From assembly GCA_003279685.1 (NCBI GenBank), contig QCHA01000002.1, forward strand, positions 80,303 to 144,302: DNA of 64,000 bases, given 5' to 3'. This DNA is from Pelagibacteraceae bacterium AG-390-L03 (lineage in GTDB: Bacteria > Pseudomonadota > Alphaproteobacteria > Pelagibacterales > Pelagibacteraceae). Position 1 is the stretch's first letter. Every line of letters begins with the position of its first letter. The notes under the pieces are model-generated. The model was not told where the DNA came from, made no database searches, and saw nothing but the letters and a program-made list of their open reading frames with translations. The translations under genes and the position numbers were made by a program. This document shows positions 7,700 through 16,914 of this stretch, piece by piece.

Positions 7700-8938
7700 T
7701 TAATCAATATTATCTAGGGATAGTTGTTTTTTTGCTATAGAATTTAAATTCTCTAATTTCATTCTACCTTTATAATTAATTTCATAATCTTCTGGCGCAA
7801 AATCAGGTGGGCTCTTACCTTCTAAAAATTTTTTTGATTGTTTTAAAGTATAATCAAGATTTTTTTTACAGTATGGAGTTGCACCAACGTAAACAACATT
7901 AGAATATTTTTTTCCTAAATGTTTATCCTCAACAGCATGAACGATATCTGGATGCCACCAAATTGTATCTCCTGGTTTCATTTTTGGAATTGAAACTAAA
8001 CCTTTTAAAAGTAATTCATGATAATCTTTGTTTACTGACAAAGCTTTGCCAAGTTTTGAACCACATAATTCATTTTTAGGAACATCATCAAGTAAAGCCC
8101 TAGTTAAAATATAAGCCATCCCTTTTGCAATCGGAATTAACTGTAAGGTGCCATCATTAGGACCTTGTTCAGTTAAAGCAGTCCAACCTTGAAAAGTTCT
8201 AAAGACATGCGCAACTGCGGGAGACTCAAATTCAATTACTTTATCCCTATACTTTGCATCAAAAGGATCATAATTTCTAAAGTTATCTGAAAAGATATCT
8301 TTATAAATTTTTTGATAAGAACTATCTGTCCATCTTTCAACTGATCCTGCATCACAATGGGGAGATAAGCCTAATGTATCATCACCTGGCTCTCTTCTTC
8401 TTACTCTGTCAGCATAAGATAATTCTCTATTAGGATCAAAAACCTTATATTCATCATTTTCATATACCCAAAGATTATTAAGCCATTTTTTAACTTTTGC
8501 CATTTGCTCAGAATGTCTAATTTCTATTTGTGTTTTAGACCAATACAATCCAAAAATCTGAGGTTTTCCAGATTTAAGGTCGCTGAAGTATTTATCTAAA
8601 TCAGATTTCTTCTTTTGATCAGTGTAATAATCATTGATATTTATATAATCTTCTAATTCTTTATTTAGAATATTTATTATTTGAGCATTAAATACATTCC
8701 TAACAATTACACATCCTCTATGTTTTATTTTTTTAATTAATTCTTCATTATTACCCTCAATACTATCAAAATTTATTTCAGGAATTATTGGTTGGTTTAA
8801 ATCTTTAGATCTTTTAATTTTTGCAATTTCAATATCTATATAGCTTTTGATATTATTAAAATTCTGAATGTAGTCTTTTGATTTTTTTCTTAATATCTTT
8901 TTGGCAAACTTAATTTGATTATCGATATCATCAAACAT
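7700..8938 (-). CDS. DUF1479 (YbiU-like) putative Fe(II)/2-oxoglutarate-type oxygenase
   Basis: A 412-residue protein of the DUF1479 family. A likely iron-binding facial triad is visible: HCD in LGLSPHCDAGSVERW (near residue 194) and a distal histidine in TIWWHPDIVHAVED (near 335). Other family blocks are RRREPGDD and FRTFQGWTALTEQGPNDGTLQLIP. Members are thought to be dioxygenases with unknown substrates, in E. coli YbiU. It is the last gene of the six-gene operon starting with the DadA-like gene, 5 bp behind msrB. The N-terminal 60 residues are lysine-rich and variable. Confidence 0.8.
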   Translation of the reverse strand: MFDDIDNQIKFAKKILRKKSKDYIQNFNNIKSYIDIEIAKIKRSKDLNQPIIPEINFDSIEGNNEELIKKIKHRGCVIVRNVFNAQIINILNKELEDYININDYYTDQKKKSDLDKYFSDLKSGKPQIFGLYWSKTQIEIRHSEQMAKVKKWLNNLWVYENDEYKVFDPNRELSYADRVRRREPGDDTLGLSPHCDAGSVERWTDSSYQKIYKDIFSDNFRNYDPFDAKYRDKVIEFESPAVAHVFRTFQGWTALTEQGPNDGTLQLIPIAKGMAYILTRALLDDVPKNELCGSKLGKALSVNKDYHELLLKGLVSIPKMKPGDTIWWHPDIVHAVEDKHLGKKYSNVVYVGATPYCKKNLDYTLKQSKKFLEGKSPPDFAPEDYEINYKGRMKLENLNSIAKKQLSLDNID

Positions 8939-8943
8939 TTTTA

Positions 8944-9318
8944 CTAGCTTTTAGGTTTAAAAACCAAACACACTCCATTATTACAATATCTTTTACCAGT
9001 TGGGTTTGGTCCATCTTCAAATATATGTCCGTGATGTCCACCACATTTTTTACAATGATATTCTGTTCTTGCATAACCTAGATGATGATCAGTTTTAGTT
9101 TCAAATACATCGGGAAGAGATTGATAAAAAGATGGCCAACCTGAACCACTTTCATATTTAGTATTTGAGTCAAATAATTCTTCTCCACAATTAGCACAAT
9201 GAAAACTTCCTTCTCTTTTTTCATGATTTAACTCACTTGTGCCTGCCATTTCTGTGCCCTCTTCAAACAAAACTGATTTTTGTTCTTCAGTTAGATTGGG
9301 ATTAATTTTTTTAGTCAT
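8944..9318 (-). CDS. msrB: Peptide-methionine (R)-S-oxide reductase
   Basis: A 124-residue MsrB. Two CxxC zinc motifs are visible (CANC and CKKC), along with GSGWPSFYQ and [11 protein letters not shown], and the catalytic cysteine in [11 protein letters not shown] near the C-terminus. A normal MsrB has RYCINSVALSF; here the residues around it are NNGVC, so a second cysteine lies four residues after the catalytic one and could act as the resolving cysteine. It repairs oxidised methionine in the cytoplasm. It sits 3 bp after the deacetylase gene and 5 bp before DUF1479, in one operon. Confidence 0.93.
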   Translation of the reverse strand: MTKKINPNLTEEQKSVLFEEGTEMAGTSELNHEKREGSFHCANCGEELFDSNTKYESGSGWPSFYQSLPDVFETKTDHHLGYARTEYHCKKCGGHHGHIFEDGPNPTGKRYCNNGVCLVFKPKS

Positions 9319-9321
9319 AAT

Positions 9322-10215
9322 TTAAAATAATCTAGCACAAGACTGATGCAATAAAGAATGTAATTCTACCAATTTATTAAAATCTTTATTATATCCTCCA
9401 CCTAAAACACCACAGATAGGTATTTTTTTTGAAGAAAAATTTTCAATTACTAATTCATCTCTTTGTTTTACTCCTTCATCTGAAATTTTTAACTTACCTA
9501 ATAGATCGTTAAAATGAATATCAACACCCGCTATATAAAAAACAAAGTCAAAGTTTTCATTATTGAGTGTATTTATATAAAATTTAAGTGTCTTTAGATA
9601 AGCATCATCTTCAATGTTATCTTCAAGCTCCACATCTAAATCACTAATTGATTTTTTCGCAGGATAATTAGTTTTTGAATGCATACTAAAAGTAAATACA
9701 CGTCTATTATCTTTAAAAATTTCTGAGTTTCCATTTCCCTGATGAACATCTAAATCTATAATTAAAATTCTATTGGCAAATCCTCTATCTAATAAATAGT
9801 GAGCAGCTACAGCTACATCATTAAAAACACAATAGCCAGCACCACCATCATAATTAGCATGATGACTTCCTCCAGCAGTGTTACACGCAACTCCATAATT
9901 TAATGCAAGTTTTGATGCTAAAACAGTACCGCCAGTTGCAACTAATGATCTTTGAACCACACTATCAACTAATGGAAAGCCAATTTTTTTAATTCCATTT
10001 TTGTCTAAAGTCTTATTCTTTATATTATCTATATAATTTGCTGAATGAGCTCTATTTAAAGTTTCAAAAGAACAGGCAGTAGGATTATAAAAATTTTTTA
10101 CAACCTTTTGATTAAGTAGATACTTGGCAAGTTCGCCAAATTTATTTATTGGAAATTTGTGATCATCTCCAATTTTTGCAACATAATCTTTATGATTTAC
10201 TACTGGTAGCTCCAT
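9322..10215 (-). CDS. Histone-deacetylase-like amidohydrolase
   Basis: A 297-residue protein of the HDAC/acetoin-utilisation/acetylpolyamine amidohydrolase superfamily. Zinc-dependent active-site blocks are present: GGSHHANYDGGAGYCVFND (catalytic histidine pair), IIDLDVHQGNG (zinc ligands Asp and His) and AGVDIHFNDLLG (third Asp). It is shorter than eukaryotic HDACs, as usual for bacterial class IV-like members. It probably removes acyl groups from a small amine or a protein lysine; the substrate is unknown. Its ATG overlaps the stop of the upstream dehydrogenase by one base (TAATG). Confidence 0.82.
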   Translation of the reverse strand: MELPVVNHKDYVAKIGDDHKFPINKFGELAKYLLNQKVVKNFYNPTACSFETLNRAHSANYIDNIKNKTLDKNGIKKIGFPLVDSVVQRSLVATGGTVLASKLALNYGVACNTAGGSHHANYDGGAGYCVFNDVAVAAHYLLDRGFANRILIIDLDVHQGNGNSEIFKDNRRVFTFSMHSKTNYPAKKSISDLDVELEDNIEDDAYLKTLKFYINTLNNENFDFVFYIAGVDIHFNDLLGKLKISDEGVKQRDELVIENFSSKKIPICGVLGGGYNKDFNKLVELHSLLHQSCARLF

Positions 10216-11168
10216 TACTTTTCAATAACACGAATGGGCTTTCCGTTTACACAAGCCTCAAGATCTTCAATCATCTGTGTATAAAATATACTATAATTTT
10301 CTACTGTTACATATCCAATGTGAGGAGTAAGTAACGCATTAGGTAAAAATCTTAATTTATTTCCTTCAGGCAGAGGTTCTTTGTCATAAACATCAATTCC
10401 TGCACCCATAATAACATTAGTTGATAATGCAATTATTAAATCATCCTCGTTAACGATAGGGCCTCTAGAGGTATTAATTAAAAAAGCTGTCTTCTTCATT
10501 TGATCAAATTCTTTTATAGTAATGCAATCATTATAACGTTCGCCACCTTGAACATGAATTGAAATATAATCTGATGTTTTAATTAAATCTTCTTTACTAC
10601 ATGGAAGGACATTTAATTCTTTGCATTTGTTTAGATCTAGGTTTTCACTCCAAGCCATAACTTGCATACCAAAAGCATTAGCTATTTTTGCCACTTGCGA
10701 ACCTACTCTTCCAAGGCCAATTAAACCAATTATTTTACCTTTTAATTCAAAGCCAACAGTTGTTTGCCAATAACCTTGGTACATATTATCAATTTCAGTC
10801 TTTAAATTTTTTGATAGACCTAGAATTAAAGCCCAAGTTAATTCACAAGTTGGATTAAAATTAATCTCAGTACCACTAACTATAATTTTTCTTTTTTTTG
10901 CAGCCTCTAAATCAATTGCTTTATTTCTTGAGCCACTTGTGATGATATATTTAAGATTATTAAGATTATCGATTAAATTTTTTGTAATTGGTGTTCGCTC
11001 TCGCATGATTAATAATGCTTCAAAATCTGATAATTGCTCGATAGCATCAGCTTCATCCTGAAAGGGTTCACTAAATATTTTAAATTCATATTTTCCAGAT
11101 AATTTTCTTAAATCTACAAATTCTTGTGAAACATCTTGATAATCGTCTAGTATTGCAACTTTAAGCAT
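10215..11168 (-). CDS. D-2-hydroxyacid dehydrogenase family protein
   Basis: A 317-residue NAD-dependent 2-hydroxyacid dehydrogenase (SerA/LdhA/glyoxylate reductase superfamily). The Rossmann motif GLIGLGRVGSQVAKIANAFG lies near residues 145-164, the signature INTSRGPIVNEDDL near 230, and the catalytic His in LTPHIGYVT near 285. It interconverts a D-2-hydroxy acid and a 2-oxo acid; the precise acid cannot be told. It overlaps the EamA gene by 8 bp upstream and the HDAC-like gene by 1 bp downstream. An upstream gene that oxidises D-amino acids to 2-oxo acids would make a compatible metabolic partner. Confidence 0.85.
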   Translation of the reverse strand: MLKVAILDDYQDVSQEFVDLRKLSGKYEFKIFSEPFQDEADAIEQLSDFEALLIMRERTPITKNLIDNLNNLKYIITSGSRNKAIDLEAAKKRKIIVSGTEINFNPTCELTWALILGLSKNLKTEIDNMYQGYWQTTVGFELKGKIIGLIGLGRVGSQVAKIANAFGMQVMAWSENLDLNKCKELNVLPCSKEDLIKTSDYISIHVQGGERYNDCITIKEFDQMKKTAFLINTSRGPIVNEDDLIIALSTNVIMGAGIDVYDKEPLPEGNKLRFLPNALLTPHIGYVTVENYSIFYTQMIEDLEACVNGKPIRVIEK

Positions 11169-12063
11169 TTTGAACTTTCCTATTTGATAATAAAATCCCT
11201 GTAATAATAAAACAGGCTCCTAAGATATGATAAAACATAAATTTTTCATTAAAAAAAATCATAGCCATAATGGCACTGAATATAGGCATCAAATGTAAAA
11301 ATACTCCAGATCGATTTGCTCCAATCATAGATATACCTTTAATCCATAATATAAATGAAGCTAAACCAGGAAGCAAAACAACGTATGATAAAATTAAAAT
11401 AAATGGTGTATCAATTTTAATTCTAAAGCCAATTTGATACTCCATGAAATAAACTGGAATTAAAAAAATTAATCCGAATGTAATCAGAACTTGTAATAAG
11501 CTTATTTGTGAAATTTCATATTTTTGTTTTTTTAATAAACTTGAATATAGGGCCCATGAAAACATAGCTACAACCATCGTAATATCTCCTTTATTAAAAT
11601 TTAAATTTTTTAAAATTTCAAAATTAGCTTTAGTTATAATTACGATAACTCCAATGAAAGACAGTATTACTCCTATGATTTGAAAAATATTTGTTTTTTC
11701 AATTTTTAAAATTGATGAAAAAAACATTATCATTACAGGAATTGTAGATATCATTAAAACACCACTTATAACTTGTGTGAAATTTAAAGAATAATAAACA
11801 ATTGAATTAAAGATTGTAATACTTGTAACTCCTAGAATTATAAACAATTTATAATTTTTGATTATGTAATCTTTTTTTCTAATAATTTCAGGTAAAGTGA
11901 AAGGGGCTAAAATCAACCAAGCAAAAAACCAACGATAAAAATTTAATGAAAATGGTGGAACGTTGTAAAGACTGGCAAATTTACCAATAATAAAATTACC
12001 TGCCCAAAAAGTTACGGTTAGTAACAAAAAAACATACGCAAGAAAGTTAGTCTCCTTTCTCAC
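11161..12063 (-). CDS. EamA/DMT-family inner-membrane transporter
   Basis: A 300-residue protein with about ten hydrophobic helices in two repeated halves, the drug/metabolite transporter (EamA) pattern, with N-terminal FWAGNFIIGKFA and MFSWALYSSLLKKQ at the start of the second repeat. The start codon is GTG, directly after the DadA-like gene stop (TAG then GTG). Members move amino acids, cofactors or drugs. In this operon it may import or export the substrate of the DadA-like oxidase or the dehydrogenase; this is inference. Confidence 0.85.
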   Translation of the reverse strand: MRKETNFLAYVFLLLTVTFWAGNFIIGKFASLYNVPPFSLNFYRWFFAWLILAPFTLPEIIRKKDYIIKNYKLFIILGVTSITIFNSIVYYSLNFTQVISGVLMISTIPVMIMFFSSILKIEKTNIFQIIGVILSFIGVIVIITKANFEILKNLNFNKGDITMVVAMFSWALYSSLLKKQKYEISQISLLQVLITFGLIFLIPVYFMEYQIGFRIKIDTPFILILSYVVLLPGLASFILWIKGISMIGANRSGVFLHLMPIFSAIMAMIFFNEKFMFYHILGACFIITGILLSNRKVQNA

Positions 12064-13305
12064 CTAACTAAATCTTAATGAGCTATATGGTTTTAAATCT
12101 AAGTTCGTATTTTCGTTTGCAATCATTCCTGAAACAATCTTTCCAGATATCGGACCTAAAGTCCATCCTAAATGATGGTGACCAAAACAATAAAAAACAT
12201 TTTTATATTTTTTTGAGGGGCCCATAACTGGTAAAAAATCTGGTAATGATGGTCTAAAGCCTAACCATTCATCTTCGTGTTCAGGTAATTCACCAAGCAT
12301 GTATTTAGCATTGTCAATTAAGTTTTTAATTCTTGATTTAGATAAAGGATTTTTCAGACCTCCGAATTCTACTGTACCTACAACCCTTAAGCCCTGTTCC
12401 ATTGGAGTAATGCCAAATCCACGATTTGAAAATATCACAGGTCTATTCAACAAATGATCACAACCTTTAAAATGAACATGATATCCTCTTTCTGTATCTA
12501 GAGGAATTTTTTCATCTAGGTTATCAGTTAATATTTTTGAAAAAGCTCCACAAGCAATTACCACTTTATCAAAAATAAAACTTTGATTTTCTGTTTTAAA
12601 AACTGGTTTTTCTTCATCAAAATTAATATCTTTAATATTAACTTTATTGAATTTTCCACCTTTTTTTAAAAACAAATCAAAAAGTTTTAAGAGAATTTTT
12701 TTTGGGTTTCTTGCATGTCTTGCGTATGGATAATATACACCCGCATGATAAAAAGGTTTGATGTGTGGCTCTAAATCATGAATTTCAGATTTGCTAACTA
12801 ATTGTTGTTCAACACCCAGTTCATCTCTTATTTTGATTTCTAACTCTCTACTTTTTAGGTCTTGATCGTTCCAAATATATAATATTCCTTTATTTTCAAC
12901 TAAACCCTCTAGATTAATTTCATCAAATAGTTCATCATAAGCGGGTAATGCTAAGTCTAAAATTTGATGCATATTTTTTGCAGTATGCATCATATTCTTT
13001 GTAGTTGAATTCATAATAAATTTCATAAACCATGGGATCATTTTTGGAAGGTAATTCCATTTTAATGCTAAAGGACCTGAAGAACTTAAAAGCATAGCAG
13101 GAACATCTGCTAATACATCTGGTCTATTAAGAGGAACTGAAGCATATGGGGAAAAATGACCTGCATTTCCATAAGATGCTGCTTGTGCACCAGGGTTGTC
13201 TCTATCGAAAATAGTAACACTAAATCCTTTTTTTTGAAGAAATAATGCGTTTGAAACTCCTTGAATACCTGCTCCAACTATTCCAACTTTAATATTTTTA
13301 TTCAT
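12064..13305 (-). CDS. DadA-family FAD-dependent D-amino-acid dehydrogenase / amine oxidase
   Basis: An FAD oxidoreductase of the DAO/DadA family, about 413 residues. The N-terminal dinucleotide motif is VGIVGAGIQGVSNALFL, followed by the DadA hallmark QAASYGNAGHFSPYASVP. The C-terminal block is GHHHLGWTLGPISGKIV. I start it at the ATG at 13305; the ORF track adds five codons by using a TTG at 13320, but that TTG overlaps the candidate -10 box TATAAT. It would oxidise a D-amino acid or related amine to a 2-oxo acid, passing electrons to the respiratory chain. It is the first gene of a six-gene operon. Confidence 0.83.
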   Translation of the reverse strand: MNKNIKVGIVGAGIQGVSNALFLQKKGFSVTIFDRDNPGAQAASYGNAGHFSPYASVPLNRPDVLADVPAMLLSSSGPLALKWNYLPKMIPWFMKFIMNSTTKNMMHTAKNMHQILDLALPAYDELFDEINLEGLVENKGILYIWNDQDLKSRELEIKIRDELGVEQQLVSKSEIHDLEPHIKPFYHAGVYYPYARHARNPKKILLKLFDLFLKKGGKFNKVNIKDINFDEEKPVFKTENQSFIFDKVVIACGAFSKILTDNLDEKIPLDTERGYHVHFKGCDHLLNRPVIFSNRGFGITPMEQGLRVVGTVEFGGLKNPLSKSRIKNLIDNAKYMLGELPEHEDEWLGFRPSLPDFLPVMGPSKKYKNVFYCFGHHHLGWTLGPISGKIVSGMIANENTNLDLKPYSSLRFS

Positions 13306-13319
13306 AAAACTTTTATACA

Positions 13320-13346
13320 ATTATAATTTAATAATTATAGTGACAA
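13320..13346 (-). promoter_or_regulatory. Candidate promoter for the DadA-like operon
   Basis: On the minus strand TTGTCA is followed after 15 bp by a consensus TATAAT, ending 15 bp before the chosen ATG. The spacer is short, but the -10 box is perfect and this is the only gap between rodA and the operon. Confidence 0.4.
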
Positions 13347-13373
13347 ATTATACACCTGTTTAAAGTTTAATTG

Positions 13374-14498
13374 TTAAGCAATGAGTTGTTTGTGATTTAT
13401 TTTGGCACTCAAGACAATACCAAACCCAATCATTGTTGCCATCATTGAAGATCCACCATACGACATGATTGGTAAAGGAGAGCCTACAATAGGAAGTAGA
13501 CCTAGCACCATACATAAATTTACTATAATATAAATGAAGATTGCAAAAGCAAACCCAAAACAAAAAAGCTTTGAAAAATCACTTCTCGAAATAGCTCCTA
13601 TTCTTATAATTCTAATGATAATTATTGAATAAATTAATAAAAGAAAAATTGATCCAACAAAACCAAATTCCTCTGAAAACAAAGTAAAAACAAAATCTGT
13701 ATGCTTTTCAGGTAAAAACTCTAAATAACTCTGTGTGCCTTTTAAAAAACCTTTTCCATTAAGTCCGCCTGACCCAATTGCAATTTTAGATTGGATAATT
13801 TGATATCCCGCACCTAGTGGGTCTCTGTCTGGATCTAAAAAAGTTAAAATTCTCAATTTTTGATATGGTTTCAAAAAAGAAATAATAAAAGGTAATGAAA
13901 TGAGGAAACTAACAAAAGAAATAAAAAAATATTTCATTCTTACACCTGCTAACCATAAAATTATTAATCCACTCGATGCTATTAATATAGATGTTCCAAG
14001 GTCAGGTTGAGATACAACTAACATAATTGGAATAACAATAATTATAAGAGCAACAAAAATACTTGAAAATGAATTTATATTATCAACTTTTAGTCGATGA
14101 TAATATTTTGCTAAGCACAAAATGATTGCAATTTTCATTAATTCTGAAGGCTGTAAAACTATAAAATATAAATTTATCCATCTTTGTGATCCTGAAACCT
14201 TAATTCCATAAACTGAAACCCAAATCAAAAGAAGAAGGATAATAAAATAAATAAAATAAGAAGTAATATGCCACAAACGTATATTAAAAAAAGAAATTAA
14301 TATCATTAATGAAAAAAAGGTTAATAGTTTTATAAAATGACTTTTAGTATGATAAAGAACTTGCCCACCATCAGTTGAGTACATAACTAAAACACTGACG
14401 ATTGATAATATAATAAGACAAAGTAACAAAATAAAATCTAAATTTTTAACTTTTTGAATAAATGTTAGCTCATTATTAAGTCTGTTATGTTGGATCAT
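13374..14498 (-). CDS. rodA: Rod-shape SEDS glycosyltransferase RodA
   Basis: A 374-residue SEDS-family polytopic membrane protein, about ten helices. Characteristic blocks are GSQRWINL near residue 103, QPSELMKIAI, VVSQPDLGTSILI, and the late motif LPIVGSPLPIMSYGGSSM. It polymerises lipid II into glycan strands along the cell cylinder, in a complex with PBP2 (the gene just upstream) and MreBCD. It is the last gene of the mre/mrd cluster and abuts mrdA. RodA rather than FtsW is supported by the cluster context and the HTDFVFTLFSEEFGF block shared by both. Confidence 0.93.
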   Translation of the reverse strand: MIQHNRLNNELTFIQKVKNLDFILLLCLIILSIVSVLVMYSTDGGQVLYHTKSHFIKLLTFFSLMILISFFNIRLWHITSYFIYFIILLLLIWVSVYGIKVSGSQRWINLYFIVLQPSELMKIAIILCLAKYYHRLKVDNINSFSSIFVALIIIVIPIMLVVSQPDLGTSILIASSGLIILWLAGVRMKYFFISFVSFLISLPFIISFLKPYQKLRILTFLDPDRDPLGAGYQIIQSKIAIGSGGLNGKGFLKGTQSYLEFLPEKHTDFVFTLFSEEFGFVGSIFLLLIYSIIIIRIIRIGAISRSDFSKLFCFGFAFAIFIYIIVNLCMVLGLLPIVGSPLPIMSYGGSSMMATMIGFGIVLSAKINHKQLIA

Positions 14499-16403
14499 TT
14501 AAATATCTATTTCCTCAAAATTAGATTGTTTTTCTCTCATAGCATCTCTATCAATGATTAATTTGAAAAGCTCTTTTGCTATTGGTGCCGCAGCTTTACT
14601 ACCTGATCCTCCATGTTCAACAATAATGCTAAGAGCATATCTTGGATTAATATATGGACCATAAGCTACATATAAAGCGTGATCTCTATCTTTATATGGT
14701 ATTTGCTCTAATTTAAGATCTAATTCTCTTTCTCTTTTACTTATTCTTTTTACTTGTGCAGTACCTGTTTTTCCAGCAAATTGATATTTTGGGTCATCTA
14801 TCCTCGATCGATATGAGGTTCCTCTAATTTCATTGGTAGAACTAAACATTGCTTTTTGAACTATTTTTAAATTTTTTTTATCTTTAATTAGTTGAAGATT
14901 AGGTTCAATAGAACTTTTTAATTCCATATTCTTTTTTGCTTTTAGAAAATTTAATGGCTTATTATTAACAATAATTTTTGGGGAAATTTTGTATCCACCA
15001 TTTGCAATTTGAGCTGTCATTAAACATAGTTGTAAAGGTGTAGTTTGAATATATCCTTGACCAATACCAGTTATCAATGTTTCACCCAATACCCATCCTT
15101 TTCCAAGATTATTTTTTTTCCAAACTGTATTTGGAAATAAACCATGCTTCTCATTTTCATAGTATTCCCCCAGAACTTTTTTTCCTAAACCAAATTTTTC
15201 TGCAGTAATTTTTAATTTATCTACCCCAAGAATTCTTGCAATTTCATAAAAATATGTATCACAAGATTGCTTCATCGCATTTTTTAAACTCATTACACCA
15301 TGCCCTTTTTCTTTCCAGCAATGAAATGTTTGACCATAAAGCTCCGTCTTACCCGTGCATTTAACTTTAAAGTTAGGGCCAATTATATTGTTCTCTAAAG
15401 CTGACAAAGCTACGATTGGTTTTATTGTAGAGCCTGGAGAATAAAGACCTGAAAGCGTCTTATTTATTAGTGGTTTTAAGGGATTATTTCTAATTAGCTC
15501 CCAATTATCATTGCTTATGCCAAATAAAAATAAATTAGGATCATATGATGGTGAAGAATACATTGCTAAAATCTCACCGGTGTAAATGTCCATAACGCTT
15601 ATAGATCCAGCCTTACTGGCTAATAACTTTGCTGACAACTTTTGTATCTCTGTATCTAAAGTTAATCTAATTTTAGATCCTTGTTTACCTTTTTGGTGTT
15701 CAAGTTGATTAATTCTTTTTCCATAGGCATTTACTTCATATCTTTGAATATCATTTGTGCCTATTAAATAATTTTCTAATCTTTTTTCTAAACCTAACTT
15801 TCCGACTTTCATTCCTGTTACAAATCTTTCTTGGATTATTTTATTTTGCAAGATATCATTTTCATTAGGCTGACTCACATAGCCTAAAACATGTGTGTAG
15901 ATATCACTAAATGGATAATTTCTTGAAATAGTCATTACTGGTTTTACTCCAACTAAATCATACAAATAGTTATTAATTTTCAAAAACTGTTCCCAACTTA
16001 AATTTTCTGAAACAATAATACTTTCCCAGGGTTTTTTTTGTTTTTTTGATTTTAAAATTTTTGTAATTTTTTTATCAGTCAATTCTAAAAGAGTTTTTAA
16101 TCTAGATAAAATATAATTAAAATTTTCTACTTGTTCTGGTATAATATGAAGTTGATATACTTTTAAATTACCAGCAATTATATTTCCAAAATAATCTACT
16201 ATATTTCCTCTGATTGGAGGTAATTTCCACTCCCTAATTCTATTTTTATCCGACAGAGTTAAATATTTTTTATTATCATTAATTTGTAAAGAAAATAAAC
16301 GAGCAACTATTCCAGAGAATATTATTAACTTTGCAGCCCCAATGATAAACATTCTTCTGTTTATTATATCTGTTTTTCTTATACCCGAACTATCTTTAAT
16401 CAT
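14499..16403 (-). CDS. mrdA: Penicillin-binding protein 2
   Basis: A 634-residue class B PBP. One N-terminal transmembrane helix (FIIGAAKLIIFSGIVARLF) precedes a dimerisation region with the block RNYPFSDIYTHVLGYVS. The transpeptidase domain has the acyl-enzyme motif SPGSTIKP (SxxK), a second motif SCDT where most PBP2s also have SCD, and KTGTAQ near residue 545. It cross-links elongation peptidoglycan in the periplasm together with RodA. The start overlaps mreD by 8 bp and the stop abuts the rodA start. Confidence 0.95.
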   Translation of the reverse strand: MIKDSSGIRKTDIINRRMFIIGAAKLIIFSGIVARLFSLQINDNKKYLTLSDKNRIREWKLPPIRGNIVDYFGNIIAGNLKVYQLHIIPEQVENFNYILSRLKTLLELTDKKITKILKSKKQKKPWESIIVSENLSWEQFLKINNYLYDLVGVKPVMTISRNYPFSDIYTHVLGYVSQPNENDILQNKIIQERFVTGMKVGKLGLEKRLENYLIGTNDIQRYEVNAYGKRINQLEHQKGKQGSKIRLTLDTEIQKLSAKLLASKAGSISVMDIYTGEILAMYSSPSYDPNLFLFGISNDNWELIRNNPLKPLINKTLSGLYSPGSTIKPIVALSALENNIIGPNFKVKCTGKTELYGQTFHCWKEKGHGVMSLKNAMKQSCDTYFYEIARILGVDKLKITAEKFGLGKKVLGEYYENEKHGLFPNTVWKKNNLGKGWVLGETLITGIGQGYIQTTPLQLCLMTAQIANGGYKISPKIIVNNKPLNFLKAKKNMELKSSIEPNLQLIKDKKNLKIVQKAMFSSTNEIRGTSYRSRIDDPKYQFAGKTGTAQVKRISKRERELDLKLEQIPYKDRDHALYVAYGPYINPRYALSIIVEHGGSGSKAAAPIAKELFKLIIDRDAMREKQSNFEEIDI

Positions 16404-16914
16404 TTGGCTGTGACAAAATTTTTTGGTCTAAATAGTTAAAAATAAAAAAAAATATTGGGTACAATATAAATGTAAATCCAGAGTTAATTAAATAAGATAG
16501 GTAATTTGGATTAAAATTGAATACAAAATCAAGAATTAATATTTGGATTGAATTTATTAACAACAATGTAAATAATATTGATATCCAATCATTTATAAAA
16601 TTATAAATTAAAGTTATATTTCTAATATATGCAGTTACTGCACAAATTAACAAATAACATAAGCTGCTTATTCCTATTGGGAAACCAATGATAACATCAT
16701 TAATAATGCCAGCTAAAAATATTGAAATGTAACCAAGTTGATTAGGATTTCTTAGGGTCCAATAAAAAATTAAAATATACACAAAATTGAATGAAAAATA
16801 TTCAATTTCTAAATAATTAAAATCATACTCATTAAATACTGACAAGAACAATAATAATGTTGGAAAATATGAAAATAATATTTTAGAAAAAGTTGATTTG
16901 TTAAGTGAAGACAT
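16396..16914 (-). CDS. mreD: Rod-shape-determining protein MreD
   Basis: A 172-residue hydrophobic protein with about five transmembrane helices, normal size for MreD. Sequence alone is weakly conserved (a GIINDVIIGFPIGISSL segment fits the family), but its place between mreC and mrdA makes the call firm. It links the elongasome in the inner membrane. It overlaps mreC by one base and mrdA by 8 bp. Confidence 0.88.
   Translation of the reverse strand: MSSLNKSTFSKILFSYFPTLLLFLSVFNEYDFNYLEIEYFSFNFVYILIFYWTLRNPNQLGYISIFLAGIINDVIIGFPIGISSLCYLLICAVTAYIRNITLIYNFINDWISILFTLLLINSIQILILDFVFNFNPNYLSYLINSGFTFILYPIFFFIFNYLDQKILSQPND

Noticed and set aside
13360-13563. 67-codon ORF on the minus strand within rodA
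   Set aside because: Out-of-frame shadow of rodA; rodA itself is intact to its normal C-terminus.
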